32,056 bases of DNA. It comes from Sphaerochaetaceae bacterium (GTDB taxonomy: Bacteria; Spirochaetota; Spirochaetia; Sphaerochaetales; Sphaerochaetaceae). How positions within the stretch are numbered: position 1 is the first letter of the stretch; each line of letters opens with the position of its first letter. The notes beneath the pieces were generated by a model. It saw only the letters and a list, made by a program, of their open reading frames with translations. It was not told where the DNA came from and did not search any database. Where the stretch lies: NCBI GenBank assembly GCA_028532915.1, contig JAQQAI010000009.1, forward strand, positions 1 to 32,056. Direction: 5' to 3'. A program made the translations under genes and the position numbers. Shown one piece after another: positions 24,038 to 31,693 of this stretch.

Positions 24038-24514
24038 ATGCAAAATATCATTAAAAAGACCAGCAGGATATTAGAGACGGTGTCTTTAATATTTCTGATC
24101 CTCCTGTTCGGATGCGTTCTGACTCAGATTATCATGAGGAACTTTTTCAACAGCGGATCTGTCATCATAGAAGAGCTTGCCCGATATAGTCTCGTTTCTC
24201 TTGTATTTCTTATGATCCCGGTACTGATTGTTGATAAGCAGCATATCATCGTAGATCTTGTCACTTCACGGCTCCCGAAGAAACTGCAATGGATATTCGA
24301 ACTGCTTGGTGAAGGATGTTCATTTCTTATGGCGTTGTTCCTTCTTCTTTCAGTCAATCAGGTTCTCTCAAAAAACTGGAGCGTGAAGACTCCTGCGATG
24401 AGAATGCCCAATTACATCATGTATATCCCGATTGTCATCGGTATCGCGTTTACAGCCGTTGCCGCATTGTCTTTCATCATCACACTGCTCAAGAACGGAG
24501 GTAATACAAAATGA
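24038..24514 (+). CDS. dctQ: TRAP transporter small membrane subunit DctQ
   Basis: A 158-residue protein with four hydrophobic segments, matching DctQ in size and topology. MRNFFNSGSVIIEELARYSLV in the first third is the typical DctQ block (RxxFxxxxxxxEELxRxxL). It overlaps dctM by ATGA and should form the stable DctQM membrane complex. ATG lies 77 nt after dctP, behind the hairpin; GGAG is about 9 nt upstream. Confidence 0.92.
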   Translation: MQNIIKKTSRILETVSLIFLILLFGCVLTQIIMRNFFNSGSVIIEELARYSLVSLVFLMIPVLIVDKQHIIVDLVTSRLPKKLQWIFELLGEGCSFLMALFLLLSVNQVLSKNWSVKTPAMRMPNYIMYIPIVIGIAFTAVAALSFIITLLKNGGNTK

Positions 24515-25791
24515 GCGGAACAATAATCATCCTGCTGTTTCTTACATGTATTCTTGCGGGTCTTCCGATCGCTTTCAGCATGAGTCTACCTGCCGCCTTA
24601 TATCTGATAATCAATAATATCCCGGTGAGCGTGATGGTGCAGAGAATGGTGGCGAGTTTGAATTCGTTTCCGCTTCTTGCAGTCCCTCTGTTCATCCTTG
24701 CTGCAGGACTCATGAACAATTCAGGGATCACGAGCCGCCTGTTCGAGTTCTCGAAGTTACTGGTAGGACGCCTGAAGGGGGGACTGGCCCAGGTCAATAT
24801 CGTCGCATCTCTGATCTTTGCCGGGATCAGCGGCGCAGCTCTTGCAGACGTCGGAGGTTTGGGGAATATCGAAATAGATGCAATGGAAAAACAGAATTAT
24901 CCGAAGGAGGATTCTGCGGCGATAACAGCCGCTTCAGCTGTTGTCGGACCAATCTTCCCTCCCAGTATTCCCCTGATAATCTACGGCTCGGCTGCAGAAA
25001 CCTCGGCAATGCGTCTTCTCATCGCAGGAATACTCCCGGCTCTCATCATTGTTGCTCTTCTTATGCTTCAGGTGGGATTCTTCGCCAGAAGAAAGAATTA
25101 TCCGAAAGGGGTCGTCGGAAAATATACCCTAAAAGAAGTGTTTACCATCATCCGGCGGGGAGGCCCTGCAATGCTCATGCCTATTATGCTCATGGTCGGC
25201 ATGCTCAGCGGATATTTCTCTCCCACCGAAGTCGGGGCGATCACTGTAACCTATGCACTTATTCTGAGCGCGATATATAAAGAACTCAGCCTGAAAGGAT
25301 TGATCAAAGTTCTGAAAGAAACTCTGCGTTCTACCGTCAGCGTTCTTTTCATCGTCGCTTCTGCCGCGATCTTTGCATGGATCCTCACAGTGGAACAACT
25401 GCCTCAGCATGTTTCGAATCTGATGCTGACGGTCTCCTCAAGTCCATATGTTCTGCTTCTGATAGCAAACATCGTCCTGCTGATTACGGGAATGTTCATC
25501 GAGACGACGGCAGCTATCATGGTTCTTACTCCGATTCTGCTGCCTCCTTTAGTGGCTGCCGGTGTAAGCCCCATCCATTTCGGGGTGGTCATGGTTCTGA
25601 ACCTGATGATAGGAATGATCTCACCTCCGGTAGGAATGAGCGTCTATATGCTGTCTCCTATCGTAAAACTGCCCGTAGAAAAGATCTTCAAAGCTGTCGC
25701 ACCATACTTCATAACACTGCTTCTTGCTTTGATCATCGTCACATATTTACCACAGATAAGTCTTTTGCTTCCGAATGCAATGTTTAATTGA
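24511..25791 (+). CDS. dctM: TRAP transporter large membrane subunit DctM
   Basis: A 426-residue DctM protein with about 12 membrane segments. FAGISGAALADVGGLGNIEI (about residues 107-126), GPIFPPSIPLIIYG, GYFSPTEVGAITVTYA, MFIETTAAIMVLTPILLP and LMIGMISPPVGMSVYML are the family's characteristic segments, including the ligand/sodium site loops. It is the transport subunit of the sodium-driven TRAP system with DctP and DctQ. Start overlaps dctQ by 4 nt; the transaldolase-like gene follows 17 nt later. Confidence 0.95.
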   Translation: MSGTIIILLFLTCILAGLPIAFSMSLPAALYLIINNIPVSVMVQRMVASLNSFPLLAVPLFILAAGLMNNSGITSRLFEFSKLLVGRLKGGLAQVNIVASLIFAGISGAALADVGGLGNIEIDAMEKQNYPKEDSAAITAASAVVGPIFPPSIPLIIYGSAAETSAMRLLIAGILPALIIVALLMLQVGFFARRKNYPKGVVGKYTLKEVFTIIRRGGPAMLMPIMLMVGMLSGYFSPTEVGAITVTYALILSAIYKELSLKGLIKVLKETLRSTVSVLFIVASAAIFAWILTVEQLPQHVSNLMLTVSSSPYVLLLIANIVLLITGMFIETTAAIMVLTPILLPPLVAAGVSPIHFGVVMVLNLMIGMISPPVGMSVYMLSPIVKLPVEKIFKAVAPYFITLLLALIIVTYLPQISLLLPNAMFN

Positions 25792-25808
25792 ACAAAAGGA
25801 GAACCCTC

Positions 25809-26858
25809 ATGTATAACACCGGATATTTCCAACGCGTAAAAAAAACCACAGCGACACGATTCTGGATTAACAATCCCACAATCGAAGATGCAGTGAAAGC
25901 CATCGAAGCAGGTGCCGTCGGTTGTACGACAAACCCGAGCTATGTTTCCAAACTGTTGAAATCTCCCTCCGACAGAGCTTATGTGACACGAACTATCAGA
26001 CTTCTGTCTCCGTATATCGAAGATAATTCAGAACTTGCCGCGATGGTACAAAGAATCATGGTGAGCAGACTCAGTGATCTGTTTATGCCCATGTACGAAA
26101 GCAGTGAAGGAAGATACGGGTTTGTTACAATACAAAGCAACCCCTACCATGAAGAAGATGCATCCGCCATCATTGCGGATGGTATCGAGAACCGTAAGAT
26201 AGGTGATAACATCATGGTGAAAATTCCTGTGACCGCATACGGTATCGAAGCGATCAGAACTCTCGCAGGAAAAGGGACACCCACTATGGCCACCGAGGTC
26301 ATGAGTCTTTCACAGGCTATTTCAATTGCTGAAGCCTATCGTGAGACGACGCAGGAACTGAAAGAACAGCCTCCGTTCTTCCTTACACATATCACCGGGA
26401 TTCTGGATGATCATTTCAAACGGGTAATAAGGAACGAGAATATTCAGATCTCTGATGAAGCAGTGCGCGCTGCCGGATTATCGATCGCGAAGAAACAGTA
26501 CAAATTACTCAAAGAACGAAACTATCCCGGAACAATGATCGGCGGCGGCGCAAGGAAACTCGAGGACTTCACGGAACTTGTCGGCGGAGATCTTCATATA
26601 ACGATCAACTGGAAAGGGACCGCAGAAACGCTGATCGAACAGGATATGGATGTCGTGTCGAGAATTGACGACATCCCTGAAGATTCGATCATCGCGGAAC
26701 TGAAAGAGAAACTCTCCGATTATAGAAGAGCATACGCCGAAGACGGCATGAAAGAAAGTGAATATTATGATTTCGGAGGAGTAGAACTGTTCCGTTCCTC
26801 ATTTGTGAAGGGATGGGATGTTCTGGTCGAATACATCAAAAAGGTAAGGAGACAGTAA
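25809..26858 (+). CDS. divergent transaldolase-family protein
   Basis: A 349-residue class I aldolase of the transaldolase family. CTTNPS at 39-44 and the Schiff-base lysine in VKIPVTAYG (Lys138) are in place. Two usual catalytic features differ: the Asp of the first strand (FLD/FID) appears as Asn21 in WINN, and the SPFVGRxDD segment is THITGILDD at 193-201, losing the phosphate-binding Arg. It could therefore work on a substrate without that phosphate or with altered proton transfer (inference). ATG 25809 has AAGGAG 8 nt upstream; the frame also opens at 25788 inside dctM but without a ribosome site. It overlaps the cupin gene by one base (TAATG). With the transketolase it suggests carbon-skeleton exchange on the TRAP-imported compound. 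Confidence 0.82.
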   Translation: MYNTGYFQRVKKTTATRFWINNPTIEDAVKAIEAGAVGCTTNPSYVSKLLKSPSDRAYVTRTIRLLSPYIEDNSELAAMVQRIMVSRLSDLFMPMYESSEGRYGFVTIQSNPYHEEDASAIIADGIENRKIGDNIMVKIPVTAYGIEAIRTLAGKGTPTMATEVMSLSQAISIAEAYRETTQELKEQPPFFLTHITGILDDHFKRVIRNENIQISDEAVRAAGLSIAKKQYKLLKERNYPGTMIGGGARKLEDFTELVGGDLHITINWKGTAETLIEQDMDVVSRIDDIPEDSIIAELKEKLSDYRRAYAEDGMKESEYYDFGGVELFRSSFVKGWDVLVEYIKKVRRQ

Positions 26859-27202
26859 TGAGTTCAGATCATAAGCATAGAGGGAATCTGGCTGCAGATC
26901 CCAAAATAGAGAGAGCACCGGGTATACAAAGGGTGACATTGACATATGATAAAGATACGATGATGTGTTATTTCTATCTGGAAAAAGGATCGACTCTCGA
27001 GATGCATACTCACGTTCAGTCCCAGAACGGAATCGTGATGAAAGGCCGCATAAACTTCATCAAGGGGAACGGTGATATTCTGGAACTGAAAGCTGGTGAT
27101 GCCTACTATTTTGCCTCAGATGATCCGCATGGGTCGCAGGTCCTTGAAGATACCGAACTGCTCGAGTGTTTCACTCCCTGCAGAGAAGATTACATCGATT
27201 GA
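26858..27202 (+). CDS. small cupin-domain protein
   Basis: A 114-residue single-domain cupin. The first cupin motif is EMHTHVQSQNGIVMKGRINF (about 45-65), with two His and a Gln in place of the frequent Glu, and the second is DAYYFASDDPHGSQVL near 80-95 with the third His. A bound divalent metal is likely. Such small cupins serve as sugar isomerases/epimerases, dioxygenases or ligand sensors; nothing here decides between these. The start overlaps the transaldolase stop (TAATG), with AAGGAG upstream, so it is translationally coupled and probably acts on the same pathway. Confidence 0.8.
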   Translation: MSSDHKHRGNLAADPKIERAPGIQRVTLTYDKDTMMCYFYLEKGSTLEMHTHVQSQNGIVMKGRINFIKGNGDILELKAGDAYYFASDDPHGSQVLEDTELLECFTPCREDYID

Positions 27203-27215
27203 CACTTTTCCTATA

Positions 27216-27244
27216 TTGATAACATACCGGCATTTCAGTATCAT
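27216..27244 (+). promoter_or_regulatory. candidate promoter of the GntR-type regulator gene
   Basis: TTGATA (27216-27221) and TATCAT (27239-27244) are separated by 17 nt, each one base from consensus. They lie in the 83-nt gap before the regulator and would give a separate transcript starting near 27251. I see no copy here of the palindrome found at 20400-20430. Confidence 0.5.
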
Positions 27245-27285
27245 TCCAACATAGAGAACGTAATACAAATACAGGAGTTTTTTCC

Positions 27286-27981
27286 TTGAATGAGTTATTC
27301 ACCGTAGCAGAAAGAAGATTATCATCTGTTGAAATCGTGGTTGAGAAAATCAAAGAGCTGCTCATCCGGCAGAGCCTGAAACCGGGTGATATGATTCCCA
27401 GCGAGACTGTGCTGGCCGAAAATCTGAAAGTAGGCAGAGGTTCGGTGCGTGAAGCGATCAAAATTCTTTCTGCATACGGAGTACTCGAAATCAGGCGCGG
27501 ATCAGGAACCTTCGTCGCGACAGCATCGAACAAGAAACTTTTCGATGCCCATCTGTATCAGATTCTGGTCCAGGAGCGTGACTATGAATCTCTCACACAG
27601 GTAAGACAGCTACTTGAAGAAGGAATCGTCCGTCTTGTCATTGAACATGCTAGCGATGAGGACCTCAAGGTACTTGACCGAACCATGAACAGTTTTCTCA
27701 AAGAACTGAGAAGCGACCAGGTCAGCTTTGAGAAAGCGAATGAATACGATATCGAGTATCATCATCAGCTTGGCAACCTGACGCACAATCCTATCATCGA
27801 AAGGATATATGACTTCGTCATCGAATTGTTCACCCCGACAATCAATCCCATCCACGCGGGAGTATATGAAGCACATGAATCTTTGCACAATGCAGTCATG
27901 AACAGGAATATCGATGAGGCGATCTTATGTGTTCATACTCATACAGATATCTGGGTGCAGTCGCACCTGGACAAATTCTGA
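27286..27981 (+). CDS. GntR-family regulator, FadR/FCD subfamily
   Basis: A 231-residue regulator. The N-terminal winged helix (about 10-78) has IKELLIRQSLKPGDMIPSE, the recognition region GRGSVREAIKILSAYGVLEI and the wing RRGSGTFV. The C-terminal FCD domain (about 90-225) shows the metal/ligand-type pattern with Asp in EYDIEYHHQL and His in EAHESLHNAV and CVHTHTDI. FCD regulators typically sense small acids or sugar acids, which agrees with a TRAP-imported substrate. The start is TTG at 27286 with AGGAG 9 nt upstream; the ATG at 27290 is out of frame. Probably the repressor of the 20451-27202 operon through the palindrome at 20400-20430. Confidence 0.9.
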   Translation: MNELFTVAERRLSSVEIVVEKIKELLIRQSLKPGDMIPSETVLAENLKVGRGSVREAIKILSAYGVLEIRRGSGTFVATASNKKLFDAHLYQILVQERDYESLTQVRQLLEEGIVRLVIEHASDEDLKVLDRTMNSFLKELRSDQVSFEKANEYDIEYHHQLGNLTHNPIIERIYDFVIELFTPTINPIHAGVYEAHESLHNAVMNRNIDEAILCVHTHTDIWVQSHLDKF

Positions 27982-28021
27982 CAGAAATCACTAAATTATA
28001 GATAAAGGTGACGTTTTTCCA

Positions 28022-28771
28022 ATGAAAAGTATGAAACCAAAAACTGTCTCAGCTAAAATCAGAATCATCAGCACGACATTCTTCCTCCTTCTGTTCCCCG
28101 TAATATTCTACTACCTTTCTCCTGTGATCCCGCTTGCCGGAGCATCTGAAGGAATCATAACAGGCAGTCTGATCATCTTCGGCTTGATGTTCATCTTTTC
28201 CATATTCTTCGGACGTCTGTTCTGTTCTTATATCTGTCCGGGAGGAAAGATAGAGGACCTGGTGGAAGGAGCACAGAATAAGAAATTCAGGCGCACACGT
28301 TTTAACTGGATCAAATATCTGATCTGGATTCCCTGGGTCTTCATGCTTCTCTTTCTCTTTTGGAAAACAGGCGGAGTCAATGCAGTTAATTTCACCTATA
28401 TGACTGTAAGCGGAATATCTGTCTCGGATGTACCCTCTCTGATCATCTTCATCATAGTTTCACTGATATTCTTCATTCTCCCTCTTCTGTTCGGAAGAAG
28501 GGCTGCCTGCCATACGATCTGCTGGATGGCTCCGTTCATGATCGCAGGCAAAAAGCTCGGGAAAACGTTGAACATTCCGTCTTTGCATATCAGTGCAGAT
28601 AAAGATTCCTGCATACACTGCCTCCGATGCAACGAACGATGTGTGATGAGCATAGATGTCGAGCGTTATGTTGATAAAGAAAACGTCGACACGACAGACT
28701 GCATCCTGTGCAGTGAATGTGTCGACGCATGCCCTGTTTCAGCGTTATCACTGAAGTGGAGCAGACAATAG
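28022..28771 (+). CDS. NapH-like membrane-bound 4Fe-4S protein
   Basis: A 249-residue integral membrane iron-sulfur protein. About four membrane segments occupy residues 15-175, with the CxxxCP-type pairs of the NapH/NosR/RdxA group at FCSYICPGG (Cys68, Cys72) and ACHTICWMAPF (Cys163, Cys167). Two [4Fe-4S] motifs follow at Cys197/200/203/207 and Cys227/230/233/237. Such proteins pass electrons from the quinone pool or membrane to periplasmic or cytoplasmic acceptors. No nitrate, nitrous oxide or cytochrome oxidase genes are near, so the partner is unknown. It starts 40 nt after the GntR gene and converges with the nitroreductase with a single base between the stops. The ribosome site is weak (AAGGTG). 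Confidence 0.85.
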   Translation: MKSMKPKTVSAKIRIISTTFFLLLFPVIFYYLSPVIPLAGASEGIITGSLIIFGLMFIFSIFFGRLFCSYICPGGKIEDLVEGAQNKKFRRTRFNWIKYLIWIPWVFMLLFLFWKTGGVNAVNFTYMTVSGISVSDVPSLIIFIIVSLIFFILPLLFGRRAACHTICWMAPFMIAGKKLGKTLNIPSLHISADKDSCIHCLRCNERCVMSIDVERYVDKENVDTTDCILCSECVDACPVSALSLKWSRQ

Positions 28772-28772
28772 C

Positions 28773-29345
28773 TTATTTTTTCTTGGGCAAAAGAAGATCT
28801 GACCATCTGTCCCAGCTCAAAATCTGATCAAGCGGCTTCCTCTCCCTTTCCATTTCTTCCATCTGCAGATGTTTTTCACTCAAGATATCTTTATCACCGG
28901 GGTATCCTACTATCATAAGAATCTCGAGAACAGCCTCATCGGGAATGGAGAGCACTTCTTTCGCTTTCTGAGCATCGAAGCCTACGATCGGATGAACATA
29001 CAGCCCTTCGCTGACCGCCTGCAGCTGATAAGCCATCGCAGCCATACCCAACTCAAAATAGGCAAGGTCCCGTCCTCCTATAGACATGGACCATCCGGGG
29101 CTTGTAACGAAGGCACTGACCGCAGGAGCGTTCTTCCCCCAGTAATTTCCGCCGGCCAGTACTTCCTTCATCTTTGCCAGCTGCCCTTCTTCTGTGACAG
29201 TGACGATTCTCCACGGCTGATTATTCGCACTGGAAGGCGCTGTATGGGCAGCCTGTGCAAGTCGGGTAAGAATCTCAGTATCGACTTTCTTCTTATCGAA
29301 CGCCCGGTAGGCTCTTCTTTTCTGTATTGGTTCAAGTAACTGCAT
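28773..29345 (-). CDS. nitroreductase-family FMN oxidoreductase
   Basis: A 190-residue nitroreductase. IQKRRAYRAFDKKKV at 7-21 is the FMN-phosphate binding start; TAPSSANNQPWRIVTV at 35-50 is the conserved flavin loop, and the C-terminal part has IVGYPGDKD. FMN-dependent NAD(P)H oxidation of nitro, quinone or other acceptors is expected, in the cytoplasm. ATG 29345 has GGAG about 12 nt upstream; TATAAT (29406-29401, minus strand) is a likely -10 box. It is monocistronic and divergent from the DUF1801 gene; physiological substrate unknown. Confidence 0.9.
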   Translation of the reverse strand: MQLLEPIQKRRAYRAFDKKKVDTEILTRLAQAAHTAPSSANNQPWRIVTVTEEGQLAKMKEVLAGGNYWGKNAPAVSAFVTSPGWSMSIGGRDLAYFELGMAAMAYQLQAVSEGLYVHPIVGFDAQKAKEVLSIPDEAVLEILMIVGYPGDKDILSEKHLQMEEMERERKPLDQILSWDRWSDLLLPKKK

Positions 29346-29406
29346 GATGATGTTTCTCCTCGATTAATCTGTAATGTTTTTATTTTTGTATTTACTTATA
29401 ATTATA

Positions 29407-29434
29407 CTATCGTAAAAAACTGTGCTATCGTAAA
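29407..29434. repeat. direct repeats in the nitroreductase/DUF1801 intergenic region
   Basis: CTATCGTAAA occurs twice, at 29407-29416 and 29425-29434, with an 18-nt period, directly upstream of the minus-strand TATAAT of the nitroreductase. Tandem half-sites of this kind are often regulator boxes; no regulator can be assigned. Confidence 0.5.
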
Positions 29435-29468
29435 GAGTCGATGAAAAAAAATCAAAGGAGAGAGCAGT

Positions 29469-29897
29469 ATGTACGAACAGAAGACAGTGCCGAACGCACA
29501 CCCTGTGAAAGAATTCCTTGATGCGATCGAACATGAAAAAAAGAGGAAAGATGCCTATGAACTTCTCAGAATCTGCGAGGAGGAAACCGGATATCCCGGT
29601 GTGATGTGGGGTCCATCCATCATAGGATTCGGATCCTACCATTATGTCTATCCTACAGGACACAGCGGAGATGCTCCCCTTTTCGGATTCTCTCCGCGCA
29701 AGGCGAGTATCAGTCTCTACAGTGCTGTCGGTGACGAACAGCTGAAAGAGATCCTCCCCGGGTTCGGAAAGTATTCTATGGGTAAAGCCTGCATTTATGT
29801 GAAGAAACTCGAGGACATCAATATTGATGTATTAAAAGAGATTATCCGCCATTCAGTCGACTTTCTCACAGGAATGTATGAGGTTTCAGACAAATAA
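29469..29897 (+). CDS. DUF1801 (YdhG-like) protein
   Basis: A 142-residue cytoplasmic protein. MWGPSIIGFGSYHYVYPTGH, FGFSPRKASISLY and GKACIYVKKLEDIN are the conserved blocks of the DUF1801 family, small proteins related to the YdhG/frataxin-like fold, for some of which iron handling has been suggested. Function here is unknown. ATG has AAAGGAG 8 nt upstream. Its stop codon lies inside the inverted repeat that precedes znuA. Confidence 0.85.
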   Translation: MYEQKTVPNAHPVKEFLDAIEHEKKRKDAYELLRICEEETGYPGVMWGPSIIGFGSYHYVYPTGHSGDAPLFGFSPRKASISLYSAVGDEQLKEILPGFGKYSMGKACIYVKKLEDINIDVLKEIIRHSVDFLTGMYEVSDK

Positions 29898-29938
29898 AAT
29901 GCAAATGACTTGCATTTTACTATTTCCGGCAGTATATT
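29895..29938 (+). promoter_or_regulatory. promoter and Zur-type inverted repeat upstream of znuA
   Basis: TAAAATGCAA (29895-29904), 5-nt centre ATGAC, TTGCATTTTA (29910-29919): perfect 10-bp arms. TTGCAT (29910-29915) can serve as -35 with TATATT (29933-29938) as -10 at 17-nt spacing, so a bound repressor would cover the -35. Placement before a zinc-type ABC transporter suggests a Zur- or related metalloregulator box; the regulator gene is not in the window. Confidence 0.68.
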
Positions 29939-29955
29939 CTCTCCAAGGAGAATAT
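29934..29955 (+). promoter_or_regulatory. inverted repeat covering the znuA ribosome-binding site
   Basis: ATATTCTC (29934-29941), 6-nt loop, GAGAATAT (29948-29955), immediately before ATG 29957. The Shine-Dalgarno AAGGAG (29945-29950) is partly in the loop and partly in the stem, so the folded mRNA would mask it. Whether this is regulatory or fortuitous cannot be told from one sequence. Confidence 0.4.
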
Positions 29956-29956
29956 C

Positions 29957-30877
29957 ATGAAAATTACACGATCAAAGATAATCACATTATTTCTGCTCGC
30001 TGCGGTCTCAGTATCCCTGTTCGCAGCGGGAGAGATCGAGAGTACTGAAACAGGAAAGACAAAAGTAGCTGTATCGATCGCTCCTCAGGCATTCGCTGTA
30101 AGCCGTGTGGCAGGAGACCTCGTCGAAGTCATAACCCTCGTAGGTCCCGGACAGTCGCCCCATAACTATGAGACAACCCCGCGCCAGATGGCGGACCTGG
30201 CCGAATCGGAGGCATGGTTTCTCAGCGGAACCGATTTCGAAAATGCTCTGGTTCCTAAAGTTACGGCACTGTATCCAGATCTGCCGGTAATCGACACCAC
30301 AGAAGGAGTCACATTCAGAATGATGGATGAACACAGCCATGAGGATGAACATGAAGACGAGCATAGCCACGAAGATGAGCATGATATGGTCTACGATAAG
30401 CACACATGGCTATCGAAAGATCCCTACATCATCCAGGTCAACCACATCGCTGACACTCTGTCTGCCATTGATGCCGAAAATGCTTCAGTGTATAAGGAAA
30501 ATGCTGCAGAGTTTATTACAGAGATCGAACAGCTGTTCGCTCAGCTCAGAAAAGATCTTGCACCCCTTTCAGGGTCAACTGTGTTCGTCTATCATCCCGC
30601 CTTCGGATACTTCCTTGATGAGTTCAACATCAGCCAGGAAGCTGTCGAAACAGGAGGTAAGGAACCAACTGCCAAGACTCTCGCCGCACTGATCGAAGAG
30701 GCTCAGGAAGAAGAGGTGAAAGCTATCTTCGTGCAGGAACAGTTCCCCAAAGAAGCTGCAAAAAGTGTTGCCGATGCCGTGGGAGCACAGGTACTGTCAC
30801 TTGATTCGCTTGCATATGACTGGCTTGAGAATATCAGGAAAATGGGAGATACTTTAATTGAAGCAAGCAGATTATAA
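29957..30877 (+). CDS. znuA: zinc/manganese ABC transporter binding protein ZnuA
   Basis: A 306-residue cluster 9 metal-binding protein. The signal peptide ends near LFAAG. Metal ligands expected in the family are His69 (SPHNYE), His149 (KHTWLS) and His213 (YHPAFGYF), with an acidic residue near LDSLA toward the C-terminus. Between the first two lies a His/Asp/Glu-rich loop (residues about 124-143, repeating HEDEH), characteristic of zinc-binding ZnuA proteins rather than manganese ones. It is the first gene of a znuACB operon behind the inverted repeat at 29895-29919. Confidence 0.93.
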   Translation: MKITRSKIITLFLLAAVSVSLFAAGEIESTETGKTKVAVSIAPQAFAVSRVAGDLVEVITLVGPGQSPHNYETTPRQMADLAESEAWFLSGTDFENALVPKVTALYPDLPVIDTTEGVTFRMMDEHSHEDEHEDEHSHEDEHDMVYDKHTWLSKDPYIIQVNHIADTLSAIDAENASVYKENAAEFITEIEQLFAQLRKDLAPLSGSTVFVYHPAFGYFLDEFNISQEAVETGGKEPTAKTLAALIEEAQEEEVKAIFVQEQFPKEAAKSVADAVGAQVLSLDSLAYDWLENIRKMGDTLIEASRL

Positions 30878-30889
30878 AGGAAGTATGCA

Positions 30890-31693
30890 GTGCACCCGTT
30901 ACCGGTAAAACAACCCAGCGGGAAAATCGTTCTTGAATTTTCCCGCGTCTCTTTTTCCTACCCTTCTTCAAAAGTCCTTTCGGACACATCCTTTCATATC
31001 CATGAAGGAGAGTTCGTATCCCTTCTCGGACCGAACGGAGCCGGAAAGAGCACGATACTGAAGCTTCTGCTGGGCCTGGAAATCCCTGAGAGAGGAGAGA
31101 TCAGACTCTTCGGAACCTCGGCCACAGAGGGAAAGAAGTATCTCGGATATGTACCTCAATATGCGAATTTCGATTCCGCTTTCCCCATCTCTGTCTACGA
31201 GGTGGTAAGAATGGGATGTGTCACTCCATGGAAGTTTCACTACTCAAAAGAAGATAGAGAGAGGATAGATGAGGCTCTCTCTCTTATGGATGTTCACAAC
31301 CTGTCATCCCGCCCCTATTATGCACTCTCCGGAGGACAGAGGCGGAGAGTCCTGGTCGCCAGAGCCCTCGCTTCCCGACCGAAGATGCTCATTCTCGATG
31401 AACCGACAGCCAACATGGACGCTCTGAGTGAAAGGAATTTCTATGAGGCACTGAGCAAGATCAAAGGTGACACGACTATCTTCATCGTGACGCATGATAC
31501 CACATACGTCTCAGCTCTGACCGACAGGGTCCTGTGTGTCGGAGAACATCCTGAGAACGGCATGATCTCTAATGTCGTCCAGCATCCCCTTGCAGCAGCA
31601 GAAGAGGAGAGTGAATCCTCAATTCTCAAAGTACTGCACAGTTCGAAGATCAGTCACAGCTGTGAATGCATAACAGGAGCACATCATGAGTAA
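30890..31693 (+). CDS. znuC: zinc ABC transporter ATPase ZnuC
   Basis: A 267-residue ABC ATPase with Walker A GPNGAGKST (47-55), signature LSGGQRRR, Walker B MLILDEPTANMD and switch His in FIVTHD. It energises the transporter formed with ZnuA and ZnuB. The start is GTG 30890 with AAGGAAG 7 nt upstream; the ATG at 30885 is in another frame. A C-terminal extension after the nucleotide-binding domain ends with a short Cys/His-rich stretch (HSCECITGAHHE), which might bind metal (inference). It overlaps znuB by 8 nt (ATGAGTAA). Confidence 0.93.
   Translation: MHPLPVKQPSGKIVLEFSRVSFSYPSSKVLSDTSFHIHEGEFVSLLGPNGAGKSTILKLLLGLEIPERGEIRLFGTSATEGKKYLGYVPQYANFDSAFPISVYEVVRMGCVTPWKFHYSKEDRERIDEALSLMDVHNLSSRPYYALSGGQRRRVLVARALASRPKMLILDEPTANMDALSERNFYEALSKIKGDTTIFIVTHDTTYVSALTDRVLCVGEHPENGMISNVVQHPLAAAEEESESSILKVLHSSKISHSCECITGAHHE

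Noticed and set aside
25809-26858. The transaldolase-like protein as the sulfofructose transaldolase of a sulfo-TAL pathway
   Set aside because: It is in a separate operon without the ROK-type operator, lacks usual transaldolase residues, and the first locus already has a complete transketolase-based route.
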